The notes under the pieces: generated by a model
Databases searched by the model: none
What the model saw: the letters and a program-made list of their open reading frames with translations, nothing else
Told to the model about the DNA's origin: nothing
Shown here: positions 26,420 to 34,664 of the stretch, in pieces
Numbering within the stretch: position 1 is the stretch's first letter
How the letters are laid out: each line of letters begins with the position of its first letter
Source: Deinococcus aquatilis DSM 23025
Lineage (GTDB): Bacteria; Deinococcota; Deinococci; Deinococcales; Deinococcaceae
NCBI RefSeq assembly: GCF_000378445.1
Contig: NZ_KB899721.1
Span: 1 to 62,989, forward strand
Direction: 5' to 3'
Length of the DNA stretch: 62,989 bases
Translations under genes and position numbers: made by a program

Positions 26420-27265
26420 TCAATAGACTGGATTGCGGGTTTCGCCTGCTTCCAGAACTTCCAGGGTATCGCCGACACGCAGGTGTCCGGTGCGCTCACT
26501 GAAGGGCGCGTGCTGCACCAGATGCTGCCCAAAAATGATGGCCTGACCTTCCCGGCGCACCCGGCCCATCGACCGCAGCGGCTCGGCAGACCTCGTGCCA
26601 GCCGCCGTCACATTGACGACGCTGCACCGGGCACAGCTCTCGACCACCTCAAACGTCAGGTCTCCGATCTGGATCAGTCGCCAGAAATCTTCCTGGTACG
26701 CCGAGCCGCCGCCAATGACCAGATTGGGGCGAAAGACATCCACATCGACGGGCTGCGTGAGGCTCAGGTTCAGGTCGGCCACTGACGCCTCAGACACCAG
26801 ATGAAAAGGATTCCCATCGGCGAACCCCAGTTGTGAGCGGTAGGGGCGGCCCTCCGATTGCCAGCGCTGCTCTTCCTCGGGCATGTAGATCAGGTCGCTG
26901 GGTCGGCCCAGATACGTGCTGAACCACGCCGCCGCCTCTGCCGAAACCGAGACGCCGGCCAGAGGTTGGCCCCACATATCACTTTCTCTGCGGTGGCCCA
27001 CAGGCTGCCAGGGCACGGCGAGCGGCGGCATTGCTGGGGCGCAAACCTCCAGCCCATCTGCCTTTATCGTTACAGCGATCAGCCGCATTTCTGGGCACTC
27101 ACGCTGCGTCAGGGGACGTGCCGCCTCGTCGATGACCATCCAGCGGCGGTCATGTTGCAGGCCACGTGGACCGATCTGGGCACTGTCCAGCGCAATGCGC
27201 CCTGCCGATTTGATGGGATAGATGAAAAGGGCGCTGAGAGTCAGGAGAGGCGTCAGGAGAGACAT
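26420..27265 (-). CDS. MOSC domain protein (YcbX/mARC-like)
   Basis: 281 residues. The N-terminal beta-barrel domain begins LSALFIYPIKSAGRIALDSAQIGPRGLQHDRRWMVID, and the MOSC domain follows with FADGNPFHLVSEASVADLN, VDVFRPNLVIGG and the cysteine motif VVESCARCSVVNV, where the molybdenum cofactor binds. Proteins of this kind reduce N-hydroxylated compounds or carry sulfur. Its place inside the sugar operon has no obvious reason. AAGGAT lies before ATG 27265. Confidence 0.85.
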   Translation of the reverse strand: MSLLTPLLTLSALFIYPIKSAGRIALDSAQIGPRGLQHDRRWMVIDEAARPLTQRECPEMRLIAVTIKADGLEVCAPAMPPLAVPWQPVGHRRESDMWGQPLAGVSVSAEAAAWFSTYLGRPSDLIYMPEEEQRWQSEGRPYRSQLGFADGNPFHLVSEASVADLNLSLTQPVDVDVFRPNLVIGGGSAYQEDFWRLIQIGDLTFEVVESCARCSVVNVTAAGTRSAEPLRSMGRVRREGQAIIFGQHLVQHAPFSERTGHLRVGDTLEVLEAGETRNPVY

Positions 27266-27319
27266 AGATGATCCTTTGAGGAGAGGCGGAAGCGGGCGGT
27301 GTGGAGGGTGAGTGCGTTC

Positions 27320-28384
27320 TCAGGTTACGAACAACGAGTCGTCGGGGCAGGTGTCTTCCAGTTGCTGGAAGAGGGTGGGGGTGATGGGCACGCCCCCCAA
27401 CTCCAGCGCCCGCAGCAATGCCCCGAATACCGGTTCGTGGTGGCTGGGTTGCCAGGCGACCCCTGGATGCTGTTCGTGCACCCGCGCCAGCAGGGCTTCG
27501 CGCAGGATAGGCGAGGGGTGGCGCATGACTCCGCCGGAAGTGGTCAGCAGGTACTCTCCCGCCAGGCCGACCTTGCGGGCTGCGGCCAACGCGTAATCAC
27601 CCAGCGACGCGCCGTGTTTTTGCACGAGGCGCAGGCTGGTCGGGTCGCCCGCCTGGGCCTCGTCCAGCAGCACGCGGGCCAGGCGGCCCAGCCGTCCTCC
27701 ACGCCGCCCGCGTCTGGTAAACGAGTGCAGCAGGGCTTCGGCATTCGGGGTGCCGTAATGCGCCAGCACCCGCGCTGTCAGGCTGGTCGGCGGATCAATG
27801 CCGAGGTCGGCGCGGTAGACGGCCCGCAACGCCTGCTGCGCCAATTCCTCGGCTCCTTCGGGTTCCTGCCAGTAGCTGGTATGCCACGCCGGACCGCCAG
27901 GGGCCCGTGCCGCGATGCCCGCGCTGGTGCCGCAGACCACCGTGACGCCGTTTCCCTCCAGTGATCCGGCCCGGAGTGCCCCGACCGCGTCGTTGACCAC
28001 CTCGGCCCGCTGTGCCCAGTTCCAGCGGTTCAGCTCCTCCTGCATCACCTCGAAATCTTCGGGCCAGTCGGCTCCGGCGGCGCTGAGGGTGGCCGCCAGA
28101 AAGGGCGTCTGACCTTCCAGATCTCCCAATCCAGCACTCTGGCTGGCCCGCAACACGGCGGTTTCCAGCGCTTCCAGAGAGCCTGACCTTGACACATAGA
28201 TGTTGCAGCGTCCCGCCCGCCCCCAGCCCAACACCCGGCCCGACGTATCCGCGATTAAGGCGATGGTTTTGGTGTTGCCGCCGTCGATGCCCAGCACCAG
28301 ATTGGTGTGCTCTGCGCCGCTCTGCACGGCGCTGCCCTGTTCCGCGCCGTTTCTGTCGAGCACACTCTTGAGGGCCGTCTTCAT
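27320..28384 (-). CDS. nagK: N-acetylglucosamine kinase (BadF/BadG/BcrA family)
   Basis: 354 residues from ATG 28384. The ATPase fold has LVLGIDGGNTKTIALIAD (phosphate 1), NDAVGALRAG, and VTVVCGTSAGIAARA (phosphate 2), with a C-terminal EYLLTTSGGVMRH adenosine block. The start overlaps the nagB stop by ATGA. In this family many members phosphorylate N-acetylglucosamine or other amino sugars with ATP. With nagB directly upstream, a role in amino-sugar use is well supported; glucosamine is an alternative substrate. Confidence 0.8.
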   Translation of the reverse strand: MKTALKSVLDRNGAEQGSAVQSGAEHTNLVLGIDGGNTKTIALIADTSGRVLGWGRAGRCNIYVSRSGSLEALETAVLRASQSAGLGDLEGQTPFLAATLSAAGADWPEDFEVMQEELNRWNWAQRAEVVNDAVGALRAGSLEGNGVTVVCGTSAGIAARAPGGPAWHTSYWQEPEGAEELAQQALRAVYRADLGIDPPTSLTARVLAHYGTPNAEALLHSFTRRGRRGGRLGRLARVLLDEAQAGDPTSLRLVQKHGASLGDYALAAARKVGLAGEYLLTTSGGVMRHPSPILREALLARVHEQHPGVAWQPSHHEPVFGALLRALELGGVPITPTLFQQLEDTCPDDSLFVT

Positions 28385-29088
28385 GCCCACGCTGCCTCAT
28401 CGGCCAGCACGGTCAGCGCCGTGCCCCTCAGCAGTGAGGCGGGCAGATCGGGGGTCTGCGGCCCTTCCAACGTGCGGCGCAGTATTGCGCGTTTATGTGC
28501 CCCAGACACCAGCAGCAGCGTCTGCCGGGCCGACAAAATCAGGTTCATGCCCGCCGTGACCGCGCCCGTAGGCACAGGCAGGCCGTCCCAGTACACGCGG
28601 TTGCTCTCCAGGCTTTCGGGCGTCAGCGTGACGGTGCGGGTGGGGGCGTCAGGCGGGCTGGGCGGTTCGTTGAAGCCCAGATGTCCGTTGGGACCCAGGC
28701 CCAACAGGGCCAGATCGATGCCGCCCAGTGCGGCCACTTCCCGGTCAAATTCCTCCGGCGTGTGGAGGCGAACGGTGCGCGTGATGCCCAGCGGGGCCAC
28801 AAAGGAACGCTGCATCCAGCTCCACAGGCTGCGCGGGTCGTCGTCGGTCAGGCCCAGATATTCGTCGAGCTGAACGGCGGTGACGCGGCTGAAGTCTATT
28901 TCTCCGTGCTGAACTCGCTGCGCCAGTTCGGTATAGGTGGGCATGGGCGTGTTGCCCGTGGCGACCAGAATGCTGAGGTCGGGGTTGGCCCTCACCGCCG
29001 CGCAGATCAGGTCGGCAGCGGCCTGGGCCAGCGCCTGCGTGTCTGGCACGGTCTTCAGAGTGACGCCCGCCCCCACCGCCTCTACCAC
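28381..29088 (-). CDS. nagB: Glucosamine-6-phosphate deaminase
   Basis: 235 residues from GTG 29088, which has GGAG 6 nt upstream and overlaps the stop of the GH4 gene. Family blocks: LSILVATGNTPMPTYTEL (phosphate loop), VTAVQLDEYLGL (catalytic Asp), LALLGLGPNGHLGFNEP (Asn/His active-site block) and ILSARQTLLLVSGAHKRAIL. It turns glucosamine 6-phosphate into fructose 6-phosphate and ammonia, which feeds amino sugars into glycolysis. A deacetylase (nagA) is not seen in the window. Confidence 0.9.
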   Translation of the reverse strand: MVEAVGAGVTLKTVPDTQALAQAAADLICAAVRANPDLSILVATGNTPMPTYTELAQRVQHGEIDFSRVTAVQLDEYLGLTDDDPRSLWSWMQRSFVAPLGITRTVRLHTPEEFDREVAALGGIDLALLGLGPNGHLGFNEPPSPPDAPTRTVTLTPESLESNRVYWDGLPVPTGAVTAGMNLILSARQTLLLVSGAHKRAILRRTLEGPQTPDLPASLLRGTALTVLADEAAWA

Positions 29089-30365
29089 AACCGCTCCGGC
29101 AGGTGGGCGCGGTGGGCCTGACTGAGTTCGTCGTAGAGGGCCTGCGCTACCGGCAGGGTGCGGACCAGCGGATTGCTGTTGAGCGCCTGAACCGCCTGTT
29201 GCCGGGTCCCGTCCCACGCGGCGTCGGCGGCCAACTGCTGGTATTCGCCCAGCGCCCCCAGCAGCCCGCGCACCGGCGGCGGCACGCGGTAGCCCGCAAT
29301 GGGCCGCACGCCCTGACGGTTCACCAGGCACGGCACCTCCACCACGCGCTCATCGGGGAAATCCGCGATGGCTCCGCCGTTGACCACGTTGGTGGGCCAC
29401 ACCTCATTCTTGTCGTTGAATACGGCGTCCATCACGTCCACCGCCACTTCCAGCTCAAAAATTCCGCCGCGAGACAGCGCAGGCTCCAGCGTGGGGCGCG
29501 GGGCATCGGCCTGCTCGTGGTAATGCTGCCAGTAGCTCGGCACGTCGGCCAGAATGTCCTGGGCGCGGGTGGTGGCTTTGGCCTGAAGCTCGCGGCGCAT
29601 CTCGTCTTCAAAGTAGTAGTACTTCATATAGGAGGCGGGCAGGCTGTTCATGGTCACGGCGAGGCTCACCCAGCGCCGCGTCCAGTCGTCGGCAATGCCC
29701 TCTTCCAGCTTGCGGGCCAGCAGCGGAAGCATCGGCTGGCCGTCGTACTCGGCTTCGGCGCTCCAGCAGGCATGGTTCAGGCCCAGCATCACCGCCCGCA
29801 CCTTGGCCGGATCGAGGCCCACGAGTTCGGCAATCTCGCCGGGAAAGACAATCGGGCCTTCGCACAGCGACACCACCCGGATGGGCGAATGGTCGGCCAC
29901 CGCCTGGGCCACGATATTCACCGGATTGGTGTAGTTGAACAGCGTGGCGTCGGGGCAGACCTGCTCCATGTCTTCCACGAGGCCCCGTGCCACCGCGATG
30001 GCCCGCAGCGCCATGAAAAACCCGCCCGCACCCTGCGTTTCCTGCCCGATCAGGCCGTGCCGCAGCGGAATACTCTCATCCTGATAACGGGCCTCGAACC
30101 CGCCCGGACGGTAGCTGGACAGCACGCCTGCACAGTCGCTCAGGGCAGCCCGGCGGTCCGTGGTGGCCGTGATCCTGATGTCTGCGCCCTCGGCCTCAGC
30201 CATCTTCACCGACAGGCGGCGCACGAGTTCCAGCCGCTCTGGATTCAGGTCGTGCAGGGCAATTTCGCAGCCCGCAAAATTCTGGGCCTGCCGAATAAAC
30301 GAGGCGACGGTGCCGGGAGCGCGGGTGCTGCCGCCACCGATATAGGCAATTTTGACGCTAGCCAT
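29082..30365 (-). CDS. GH4 family glycosidase (6-phospho-beta-glucosidase-like)
   Basis: 427 residues. GH4 enzymes need NAD+ and a divalent metal. The dinucleotide fold begins KIAYIGGGSTRAPG, followed by DLNPERLELV. NYTNPVNIV, VVSLCEGPIVF and LGLNHACWSAEAEYDG supply the metal site Cys and His. E. coli ChbF, which splits chitobiose phosphate, is of this family. With nagB and an amino-sugar kinase next in the operon, a disaccharide containing N-acetylglucosamine is a likely substrate, but there is no PTS, so the substrate may not be phosphorylated. Confidence 0.85.
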   Translation of the reverse strand: MASVKIAYIGGGSTRAPGTVASFIRQAQNFAGCEIALHDLNPERLELVRRLSVKMAEAEGADIRITATTDRRAALSDCAGVLSSYRPGGFEARYQDESIPLRHGLIGQETQGAGGFFMALRAIAVARGLVEDMEQVCPDATLFNYTNPVNIVAQAVADHSPIRVVSLCEGPIVFPGEIAELVGLDPAKVRAVMLGLNHACWSAEAEYDGQPMLPLLARKLEEGIADDWTRRWVSLAVTMNSLPASYMKYYYFEDEMRRELQAKATTRAQDILADVPSYWQHYHEQADAPRPTLEPALSRGGIFELEVAVDVMDAVFNDKNEVWPTNVVNGGAIADFPDERVVEVPCLVNRQGVRPIAGYRVPPPVRGLLGALGEYQQLAADAAWDGTRQQAVQALNSNPLVRTLPVAQALYDELSQAHRAHLPERLW

Positions 30366-30434
30366 AGGGAATTCCTTTGAGTGGGGGAGAGAGCAGGGGA
30401 GAGGGAGCAGGGCAGCCGGGGAGAACTCAGCCGC

Positions 30435-31508
30435 TCACGGCGCGTACCCGGCCACCGCCTGCCTTGCTTTGATCGCCGGGTCGTGCAGCAGACACCGCGC
30501 CTGATGCTCTCCGCCCACGTCGTACATCCTCGGCAGGCCGTCTTTGCATTCCCGCATGGCATACGGGCAGCGCGGCTCGAAGGGGCAACCGGGCGGCAGG
30601 GTGCTCAGGTCGGGCACCTCGCCCCGCGCCTCGATGTGGTCGGGGGTCAGGCCCGCATCGGGTTTGGGGGCGGCACTTTTCAGCAGTTGGGTGTAGGGGT
30701 GCTGCGGCTGGTCGATGACCTGCACGGCGGGGCCGATTTCGACCAGAGTTCCGGCGTACAGCACGGCCACGCGGTCGCTCATGTAGCGTGCCCCGGCCAG
30801 ATCGTGCGTGATGAACAGCATGCTCAGCCCTTCCTGATCCTTCAGGTCCAGCATCAGGTTCATCACGTCCAGCCGGATAGAGACGTCAAGGGCGCTGGTG
30901 GGTTCGTCGGCCAGAATCAGCTCGGGCTGCGCGGCGAGGGCACGGGCAATGCCGACCCGTTGCCGCTGCCCGCCCGACAGCTCGAAGGGCCGTTTGGCCG
31001 CGTAGGTCAGGGCCGGAGTCAGGCCCACCCGTTCCAGCAGCACCCTGACCTGCGGATCGGTGTTTCCGCGTGCCAGACGGTGAATCTTGAGGGGCCGCGC
31101 CAGGGTATAACTGACCGGATGCAGCGGATTGAGGCTGGCATAGGGGTCCTGAAAAATCATCTGTACCCGCCGCCGCAACTGCCTCAGCCCGCGCCCACCC
31201 AACTTGTGCGGCACGACTTCTCCATTCAGGCGAATTTCGCCGGAGGTGGGCTGATACAGGCGGGCAATCAGGCGGGCGATGGTGCTTTTGCCGCTGCCCG
31301 ATTCACCCACCAGTCCCAGCACCTCGCCGCGCCGGATGCTGAAGGTCACGTCGTTGACGGCCACCACACCGCCGCCTTTGCCGCGCCCCCCGAACACCTT
31401 GCGGAGGTTCACGATATCGAGGGTGTTTGGCCCGGAGGTGGTCTGAGACAGGGGAGAGGGTTGAGGCTGTGCAGAGTTAGTGGAGAGCGGAGTTTGGGAC
31501 GGATTCAA
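30435..31508 (-). CDS. Oligopeptide-type ABC importer ATPase (DppF/OppF-like)
   Basis: 357 residues. Walker A GLVGESGSGKST, Q-loop in MIFQDPYASLNP, signature ELSGGQRQRVGIARALA, Walker B LILADEPTSALDV and the C-terminal oligopeptide-type block PPGCPFEPRCPYAM, whose cysteines may bind an iron-sulfur cluster. The start overlaps the preceding fused gene by 32 bp. It pairs with the ATPase half of that fusion to power import, probably of oligosaccharides given the operon. Confidence 0.9.
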   Translation of the reverse strand: MNPSQTPLSTNSAQPQPSPLSQTTSGPNTLDIVNLRKVFGGRGKGGGVVAVNDVTFSIRRGEVLGLVGESGSGKSTIARLIARLYQPTSGEIRLNGEVVPHKLGGRGLRQLRRRVQMIFQDPYASLNPLHPVSYTLARPLKIHRLARGNTDPQVRVLLERVGLTPALTYAAKRPFELSGGQRQRVGIARALAAQPELILADEPTSALDVSIRLDVMNLMLDLKDQEGLSMLFITHDLAGARYMSDRVAVLYAGTLVEIGPAVQVIDQPQHPYTQLLKSAAPKPDAGLTPDHIEARGEVPDLSTLPPGCPFEPRCPYAMRECKDGLPRMYDVGGEHQARCLLHDPAIKARQAVAGYAP

Positions 31509-33423
31509 GCTGCACCTCCTTGGCGATCACCGGATTGAGGGCGTGGCTCAGGGCCAGCTCTTTGGTGGCTGGCGACACTGCCGGGTCATATAGGAAGCAG
31601 GCCACCGTGTGCGCTTCTCCCACCGTGAAGGTTTCCAGCGGTTTCACGTCACAGGTTCCGGGCATCCTTACCGCGCAGCGCTCGAAAAACGGGCAGCCGG
31701 GCAGCGTTTCACTCAGAGAGGGTGGACGGCCCGGAATCCCGCTGCGGCGCTCACGGGGGCCGGTCATCGGCGGAAAAGCCTTCATAAGTTGCTGGGTGTA
31801 GGGGTGGGCGGGGTGGGCATAAAGGTCGTGCGCCGGGGCCTGTTCCACCAGTTCTCCGGCGTACATGATCGCCACGCGGTCACTCATCTCCACCAGCAGC
31901 GACAGGTCGTGGGTGATGAACACGATGCTGATCTGGAGGCGGCGGCGTACCTCGGCAATCTCTTGCAGAATCTGGCGTTGCACCACCACGTCGAGGGCAG
32001 TGGTCGGTTCGTCCATCACGATCAGTTTGGGTTCGAGGGCCAGCGCGATGGCAATGACCACCCGCTGCTTCATGCCGCCCGACAGTTGGTGTGGATAGCT
32101 GTCCAGATACCGGATCTGGATGCCCACCAGCGCGAACAGTTCACGGGCGCGGGCGTCCAACCGGGCGGGGTCGGTGATGCCGTGCGCCTGCATCGCGTCG
32201 TAGACCTGTTCGCGGATTTTCAGCACCGGGTTCAACACATTCATGGACGCCTGGAACACCACGCTGAATTCCTTCCAGCGCACCTGCCGCAGGGCTTCGG
32301 GGGTCAGGGACAACAGGTCATGTCCGGCCAGCGACACCGAGCCGCCCAGCACCTCGCCGGGAGGATTCAGCAGGCGCGTGGCGGCAAAGGCCAGCGTGCT
32401 TTTGCCGCAGCCCGATTCGCCCGCCAGCCCCACGAATTCGCCGGGGGCCACGTCCAGACTGACCTTTCTGACCGCCCGCACTGTGCCCTGCGGGGTCACG
32501 TACCCCACATCCAGATCACGCACGGCCAGCAGCGCGTTTCCGGCGGCAGGCGGCGTGGGGGCCAGTTTGCGGCGCGGAGATTTGACGCTGCCCCAGCCCA
32601 GGCGCGGGTTGCCCAGTTGGTCGATGGCAAAGTTCAGCAGGGCAAACGACGTGCCCAGCAGCGCGATTCCCAGTCCGGGCATCGCCACCCACCACCACGC
32701 GCCCTGAAGCAGCGCTCCTTTGGCCTGCGCCCAGTACAGCATCGTGCCCCAGGTGACCAGCGAAACGTCGCCCACGCCGATAAACGACAGACCTGCCTCG
32801 CTGAGCACCGCGTACAGGGCTGCGCCGAAAAAGTTGGCGGCGATCAGGCTGGTCATGTTGGGCAGGATTTCCATAAAGATGATGCGCCCCGGCCCCTCGC
32901 CCGACGCCACCGCCGCCTGCACGAAATCGCGCTCGCGCAGGGCCATCGCCTGTGCCCGCAGCACCCGTGCGCCCCACGCCCACCCGGTCAGGCTGATGAC
33001 CAGAATCACGGGCCACACGCCGCCGCCCCGTAAAAAGGCCGCCGCGATAATCACGAGGGGAAGTCCGGGCAGCACCAGAAACACGTTGATCAGGGCGTTG
33101 ATGGCTTCATCGACCCAGCCGCCCACATACGCGGCAGTCAGGCCCAGAGTCACGCTGAGAATGGTGGCGATCAGTCCGGCCACCGCGCCCACCAGCAGGG
33201 TCAGGCGTGCGCCGTACAGGAGCTGGGCAAAAATGTCCTGCCCGATGGCCGTGGTGCCCAACGGGTGCTGGGCCGACAGCGGCATGAAGGGGCCAAATTC
33301 CAGCGAATTGGGATCGTAGGGCGTGATCAGCGGGGCGAGCAGGCCCATCAGCAGCAGCACCAGCAGGATGCCTGCGCCGACCAGACTGCGCGGCTGCCGC
33401 AGCAGAATTCGCACCCCGTTCAT
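31477..33423 (-). CDS. Fused ABC permease and ATPase (DppC-DppD-like)
   Basis: 648 residues in one unbroken frame. Residues ~1-280 are a DppC-type permease: RQPRSLVGAGILLVLLLMGLLAP, HPLGTTAIGQDIFAQLLYGARLTLLVG and the EAA loop (VASGEGPGRIIFMEILPN). After a ~20-residue linker comes a full DppD-type ATPase: Walker A GLAGESGCGKST, signature HQLSGGMKQRVVIAIAL, Walker B LIVMDEPTTALDV and the C-terminal CPFFERCAVRMPGTC block. These are normally separate chains. It starts with ATGA overlap to the DppB-like gene. The fusion fixes a permease:ATPase ratio of one. Confidence 0.9.
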   Translation of the reverse strand: MNGVRILLRQPRSLVGAGILLVLLLMGLLAPLITPYDPNSLEFGPFMPLSAQHPLGTTAIGQDIFAQLLYGARLTLLVGAVAGLIATILSVTLGLTAAYVGGWVDEAINALINVFLVLPGLPLVIIAAAFLRGGGVWPVILVISLTGWAWGARVLRAQAMALRERDFVQAAVASGEGPGRIIFMEILPNMTSLIAANFFGAALYAVLSEAGLSFIGVGDVSLVTWGTMLYWAQAKGALLQGAWWWVAMPGLGIALLGTSFALLNFAIDQLGNPRLGWGSVKSPRRKLAPTPPAAGNALLAVRDLDVGYVTPQGTVRAVRKVSLDVAPGEFVGLAGESGCGKSTLAFAATRLLNPPGEVLGGSVSLAGHDLLSLTPEALRQVRWKEFSVVFQASMNVLNPVLKIREQVYDAMQAHGITDPARLDARARELFALVGIQIRYLDSYPHQLSGGMKQRVVIAIALALEPKLIVMDEPTTALDVVVQRQILQEIAEVRRRLQISIVFITHDLSLLVEMSDRVAIMYAGELVEQAPAHDLYAHPAHPYTQQLMKAFPPMTGPRERRSGIPGRPPSLSETLPGCPFFERCAVRMPGTCDVKPLETFTVGEAHTVACFLYDPAVSPATKELALSHALNPVIAKEVQLESVPNSALH

Positions 33424-34406
33424 GTCCGGCCCTCGCGGATGCGTGGATCAAGCAAGACGTTCAGCAGATCGACGGCAAAATTGGCCGCCAGCACCGTCAG
33501 GGCGATGATGAAAAACAGCGCCTGCATCAGCGGGTAATCCAGCCCCACCACCGCCTGATACAGGTAAAAGCCCAGCCCCGGATAACTGAACACGATTTCG
33601 GTCAGGATGCTGCCGCCCACCACGAAGCCCAGCGCCATGCCGAACGAGGTGAAGCTGGGCAGCAGGGCATTTCTGAGCACGTAGCGCGACAGAATCCGGC
33701 GCTCGGTCAGGCCCTTGGCGCGGGCGAACGCCAGATAATCCTCGCTGGTCACGCTGACCACGTTGTTCCGCATGGTCAGCAGCCAGCCCCCTACCGACGT
33801 GACCAGAATGGTGAACATGGGCAGCACGGCGTGGCGCAGCAGCGATGACCACCAGCCAGAGCTGAAATTTGGCCCCGGAAATGGATCGAGTGCGCCGCCC
33901 AGCGGAAACCAGCGCAGCTTGAAAGCAAAGATATAGAGCATCAGCAGCGCGAACCAGAAGTAGGGCATGGAATTCAGAAACAGGGCCACCGGGGTCAGGC
34001 CGTCGGCCACCGGACGCCCACGCCGCCAGCCGCTGTACAGCCCCAGCGCACTGCCCAGCAGGAAAGACAGGATGGTCGTGATGCCCACCAGTCCCAGCGT
34101 GTACGGCAAGGCCTGCCCGATCACGTCGGCCACCGGCGTCGGAAACAGGCTGATCGAGCGCCCGAAGTCGCCGCGCAGCAGTTGTCCCAGATAACTGAAG
34201 TACTGCGCTACCGGGCTGCCGAGGTCGTTCAGACCATAGGCGATTTTGAGCGCGTCCACGGCGCTGGGGTCAAGGCGGCCCTGATATTTCGCCAGCATGA
34301 CGCTGACCGGATCGCCGGGCACGAGGCGCGGCAACACAAAATTCAGGGTGGCGGCCATCCACAGCGTAAAGACCAGAATGACCAGTTTTCTGAGCAGATA
34401 AGACAT
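33420..34406 (-). CDS. Oligopeptide-type ABC permease (DppB-like)
   Basis: 328 residues from ATG 34406, which has GGGAGG 6 nt upstream. Six membrane helices; the start MSYLLRKLVILVFTLWMAATLNFVLPRLVPGDP is diagnostic for DppB/OppB (the RLxPGDP motif). The cytoplasmic loop YLAFARAKGLTERRILSRYVLRNALLP contacts the ATPase. It forms the channel with the permease half of the following fused gene. Confidence 0.92.
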   Translation of the reverse strand: MSYLLRKLVILVFTLWMAATLNFVLPRLVPGDPVSVMLAKYQGRLDPSAVDALKIAYGLNDLGSPVAQYFSYLGQLLRGDFGRSISLFPTPVADVIGQALPYTLGLVGITTILSFLLGSALGLYSGWRRGRPVADGLTPVALFLNSMPYFWFALLMLYIFAFKLRWFPLGGALDPFPGPNFSSGWWSSLLRHAVLPMFTILVTSVGGWLLTMRNNVVSVTSEDYLAFARAKGLTERRILSRYVLRNALLPSFTSFGMALGFVVGGSILTEIVFSYPGLGFYLYQAVVGLDYPLMQALFFIIALTVLAANFAVDLLNVLLDPRIREGRT

Positions 34407-34664
34407 TCCCACCTCCCGGTCAGGCGTCTTGACAAGGGCTAATGTGCGTTCAGTTCCTCTGGAGGGCGGCCATCCGTGTCCTCCTCACTCCTGCGCCTTC
34501 AAATTCCAGGCGTGTGGAGACGTGGAGGAGGAGGGCCACCAAGCCGCCCTCCTCCTCTGGATAGGAATGCTGCCGACTGCTGGACTGAACAGAGAAAAAC
34601 TTTGTTCTTACCGGCCCTGCTCGGATTGAAAGCCGCACATGTTGGCTTTCAATCCGAATCCGTC
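34407..34664 (-). promoter_or_regulatory. Two strong hairpins between binding-protein and permease genes
   Basis: Just after the binding-protein stop, CGGATTGAAAGCC (34622-34634) pairs perfectly with 34644-34656 around a 9-nt loop. Further on, 34525-34536 (GAGGAGGAGGGC) pairs perfectly with 34546-34557. Neither is followed by a U-run. They are likely to protect the upstream message or reduce read-through, giving more binding protein than permease. Confidence 0.65.
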
